DNA of 64,000 bases from assembly GCF_900111565.1 (NCBI RefSeq), contig NZ_FOIK01000003.1, positions 124,001 through 188,000 on the forward strand, given 5' to 3'. Made by a program: the position numbers and the translations under genes. Source of the stretch: Paenibacillus sp. NFR01. Lineage in GTDB: Bacteria; Bacillota; Bacilli; Paenibacillales; Paenibacillaceae. Shown here in pieces: positions 63,801 to 64,000 of this stretch; position 1 is the stretch's first letter, and every line of letters starts with the position of its first letter. The notes under the pieces are model-generated. The model was not told the DNA's origin. It ran no database searches and saw nothing but the letters and a program-made list of their open reading frames with translations.

Positions 63801-64000
63801 ACGGTGATGAACGTGACGAATACGCTGATTCCGTCGCCGTCGCCTTCCGCTTCGGCCAGTGCATCGCCGTCGCCTTCACCGTCGGCCACGGCGAGTGCCT
63901 CGCCGACGCCGACCCAGCCGCCGTATATCCCGCCGGTCGTCGTGGTGACGCCGACAGCGACGGCATCGCCGACGCCAACGCCAACGCCGACATCATCGCC
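60831..64000 (+). CDS. Large MSCRAMM-like surface adhesin with Cna-B/SpaA domain (3' end outside the window)
   Basis: The frame is open for 1056 codons to the right edge. A signal/anchor helix (RRISLGMVAVMLLVQWVYGF) is followed by Ig-like adhesin domains of the SdrG/Cna type: VSEATYEGDTYSFDLPEQFY near 86 and repeats with a (D/N)WTVDVN or TWTVGIN strand (for example QIDWTVDVNKKLENIESAVV). A Cna-B/SpaA domain (LTLVKTDSADTSKKLEGAVF to YKLQEVKAPEGYQL, about 910-985) holds the Lys and Glu of an intramolecular isopeptide bond. A Pro/Ser/Thr stalk follows (SPSPSASASASPSPSPSA). GGAGAGG precedes the ATG. A C-terminal LPXTG anchor is expected outside the window. Confidence 0.87.
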   Translation, partial: MLLFKKKQHAWKRRISLGMVAVMLLVQWVYGFGIFNRVNAGAIQDNIITSVSMAVYDSKGALVTDNVYGQTDKVQLTYNWSVSEATYEGDTYSFDLPEQFYLASSIDPKPLVFDGESVGTFKVTKGTPNRVDMTFNEKVEQLFDVHGSLTINTQFYKEKLTKEIQQVITFPIQSGDLNVTVEFRPDIPSTIAKAGKPSGSNKDGYNAQQIDWTVDVNKKLENIESAVVKDTLPTGLTFADPLGVKVYKLNEKLDGSVTEGALVAASEYTADASGGVLTVAFNNSISEAYRVAFSTPITDRSKSSFTNNASFDGKELASPATTSATVNVTRGARLAKNAVSTSGAEGTVNWEINFNYGEDTLSLADAYVSDLFSDNSVLLEDSVEVYPVSFASSTSGTLGAKLTDGYTVSALTATGQKGFKLSFDDGISKAYKIKYKTKAVNRVTADLSVANTVTSSTYSSSKTATINQVVLNKTRGNVDYAAHTVAWSVYMNGDRYEMENVKLDDTFTNEGLKLQTGTLTIKRNDGTPLVKNTHYTVTETVYKGFTLTFLQPVNEPYTITYTTDYNNDWLNPGWLTQTPSYVNVAKLSWNDPATPGTTKTITDNDTFNPRDEVKNNGYKSGSYNPADKTITWTVGINYNSKTIAKPVVKDTLQGDQEYVADSLAVYPMSISADGKSTAGSTATTKHYTATYNSTTKLLQVVFDEAISEPYVIVYKTTLAGKLMETSQINNTAKVYDDAAAVSRDLNANVTIPKAGQYVAKTGKQSDKKINWALSINANQSYITGMKIMDTPSPNQILIQDSFHLYNASVDTGGNVTPGSELAKGTDYDLTITTDADTGQQQFVLEFKKPIEKPYMLNYDSLIVANNGDKVSNHVEIAGYNTKTITKTQEQEITVALSSADGVGTGTQKQLTLVKTDSADTSKKLEGAVFALYRTSGSEEIKWGEVTTDVYGTATFKKLWPGSYKLQEVKAPEGYQLDSAKKTVTFNSSTETVMNVTNTLIPSPSPSASASASPSPSPSATASASPTPTQPPYIPPVVVVTPTATASPTPTPTPTSS

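Overview
The window looks like chromosomal DNA of a Paenibacillus-type endospore-forming Firmicute. The grounds are AGGAGG-type ribosome binding sites with frequent TTG starts, CcpA cre boxes, a Bce-type resistance module, an HprK homologue, a collagen-like spore-surface-type protein, and a GH87 alpha-1,3-glucanase whose domain order is typical of Paenibacillus/B. circulans enzymes. No rRNA, tRNA, CRISPR array or insertion sequence was recognised. Two genes are cut by the edges: an AMP-forming ligase at the left and a large adhesin at the right.

Layout. 1-3.2 kb: an AT-rich block of acyl ligase, LuxE-like and LuxC-like genes (fatty aldehyde formation without luciferase), closed by a terminator. 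3.3-7.3 kb: a tight operon of pnuC, nadR, a Nudix/NrtR-type regulator, a NADAR protein and a bacterial-type PARG. Together these cover uptake and phosphorylation of nicotinamide riboside, its adenylation to NAD, and hydrolysis of ADP-ribose linkages. A promoter with an overlapping palindrome lies upstream. 7.6-20.4 kb: mostly housekeeping, with a MetE-like protein, a FIST/soluble chemoreceptor pair, mqo, an orphan sensor kinase, a SulP permease, an SDR, and selD-mnmH for tRNA 2-selenouridine. 20.4-26.1 kb: a collagen-like protein with a 54-bp tandem repeat and the secreted GH87 glucanase with a perfect cre site. 26.3-31.6 kb: regulator/target pairs (ArsR with an AHSA1-like protein, LysR with YeiH, MarR with an oxidoreductase), several with visible operators, plus a CueP-like protein.

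31.7-36.3 kb: a Bce-type peptide-antibiotic sensing and detoxification module, with the two-component genes convergent to the ABC genes and a TGACA-N4-TGTCA site upstream of the ABC genes. 36.4-43.5 kb: a sugar-binding lipoprotein overlapping a chemoreceptor gene, an HprK paralogue and a GH3 glycosidase. 43.5-44.4 kb: non-coding, with a composite inverted-repeat element and a promoter/cre. 44.4-48 kb: a glycerate module (GntP permease, glycerate kinase, CdaR regulator). 48.2-49 kb: an XRE protein fused to a hydrophobic pentapeptide-like repeat. 49.2-56.1 kb: a beta-glycan module in which a GH5 enzyme and a sugar ABC transporter are divergent from a two-component system. 56.2-64 kb: SigJ-type ECF sigma factor and an AhpD-like protein, cupin, small proteins, a NAGPA-domain exoprotein and an MSCRAMM-like adhesin.

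The strongest candidate for an under-described system is the NAD salvage/de-ADP-ribosylation operon at 3.25-7.33 kb. Next come the binding-protein/chemoreceptor overlap (36.4-39.4 kb), the FIST/soluble receptor pair (9.4-11.5 kb) and the stand-alone HprK paralogue (39.5 kb).
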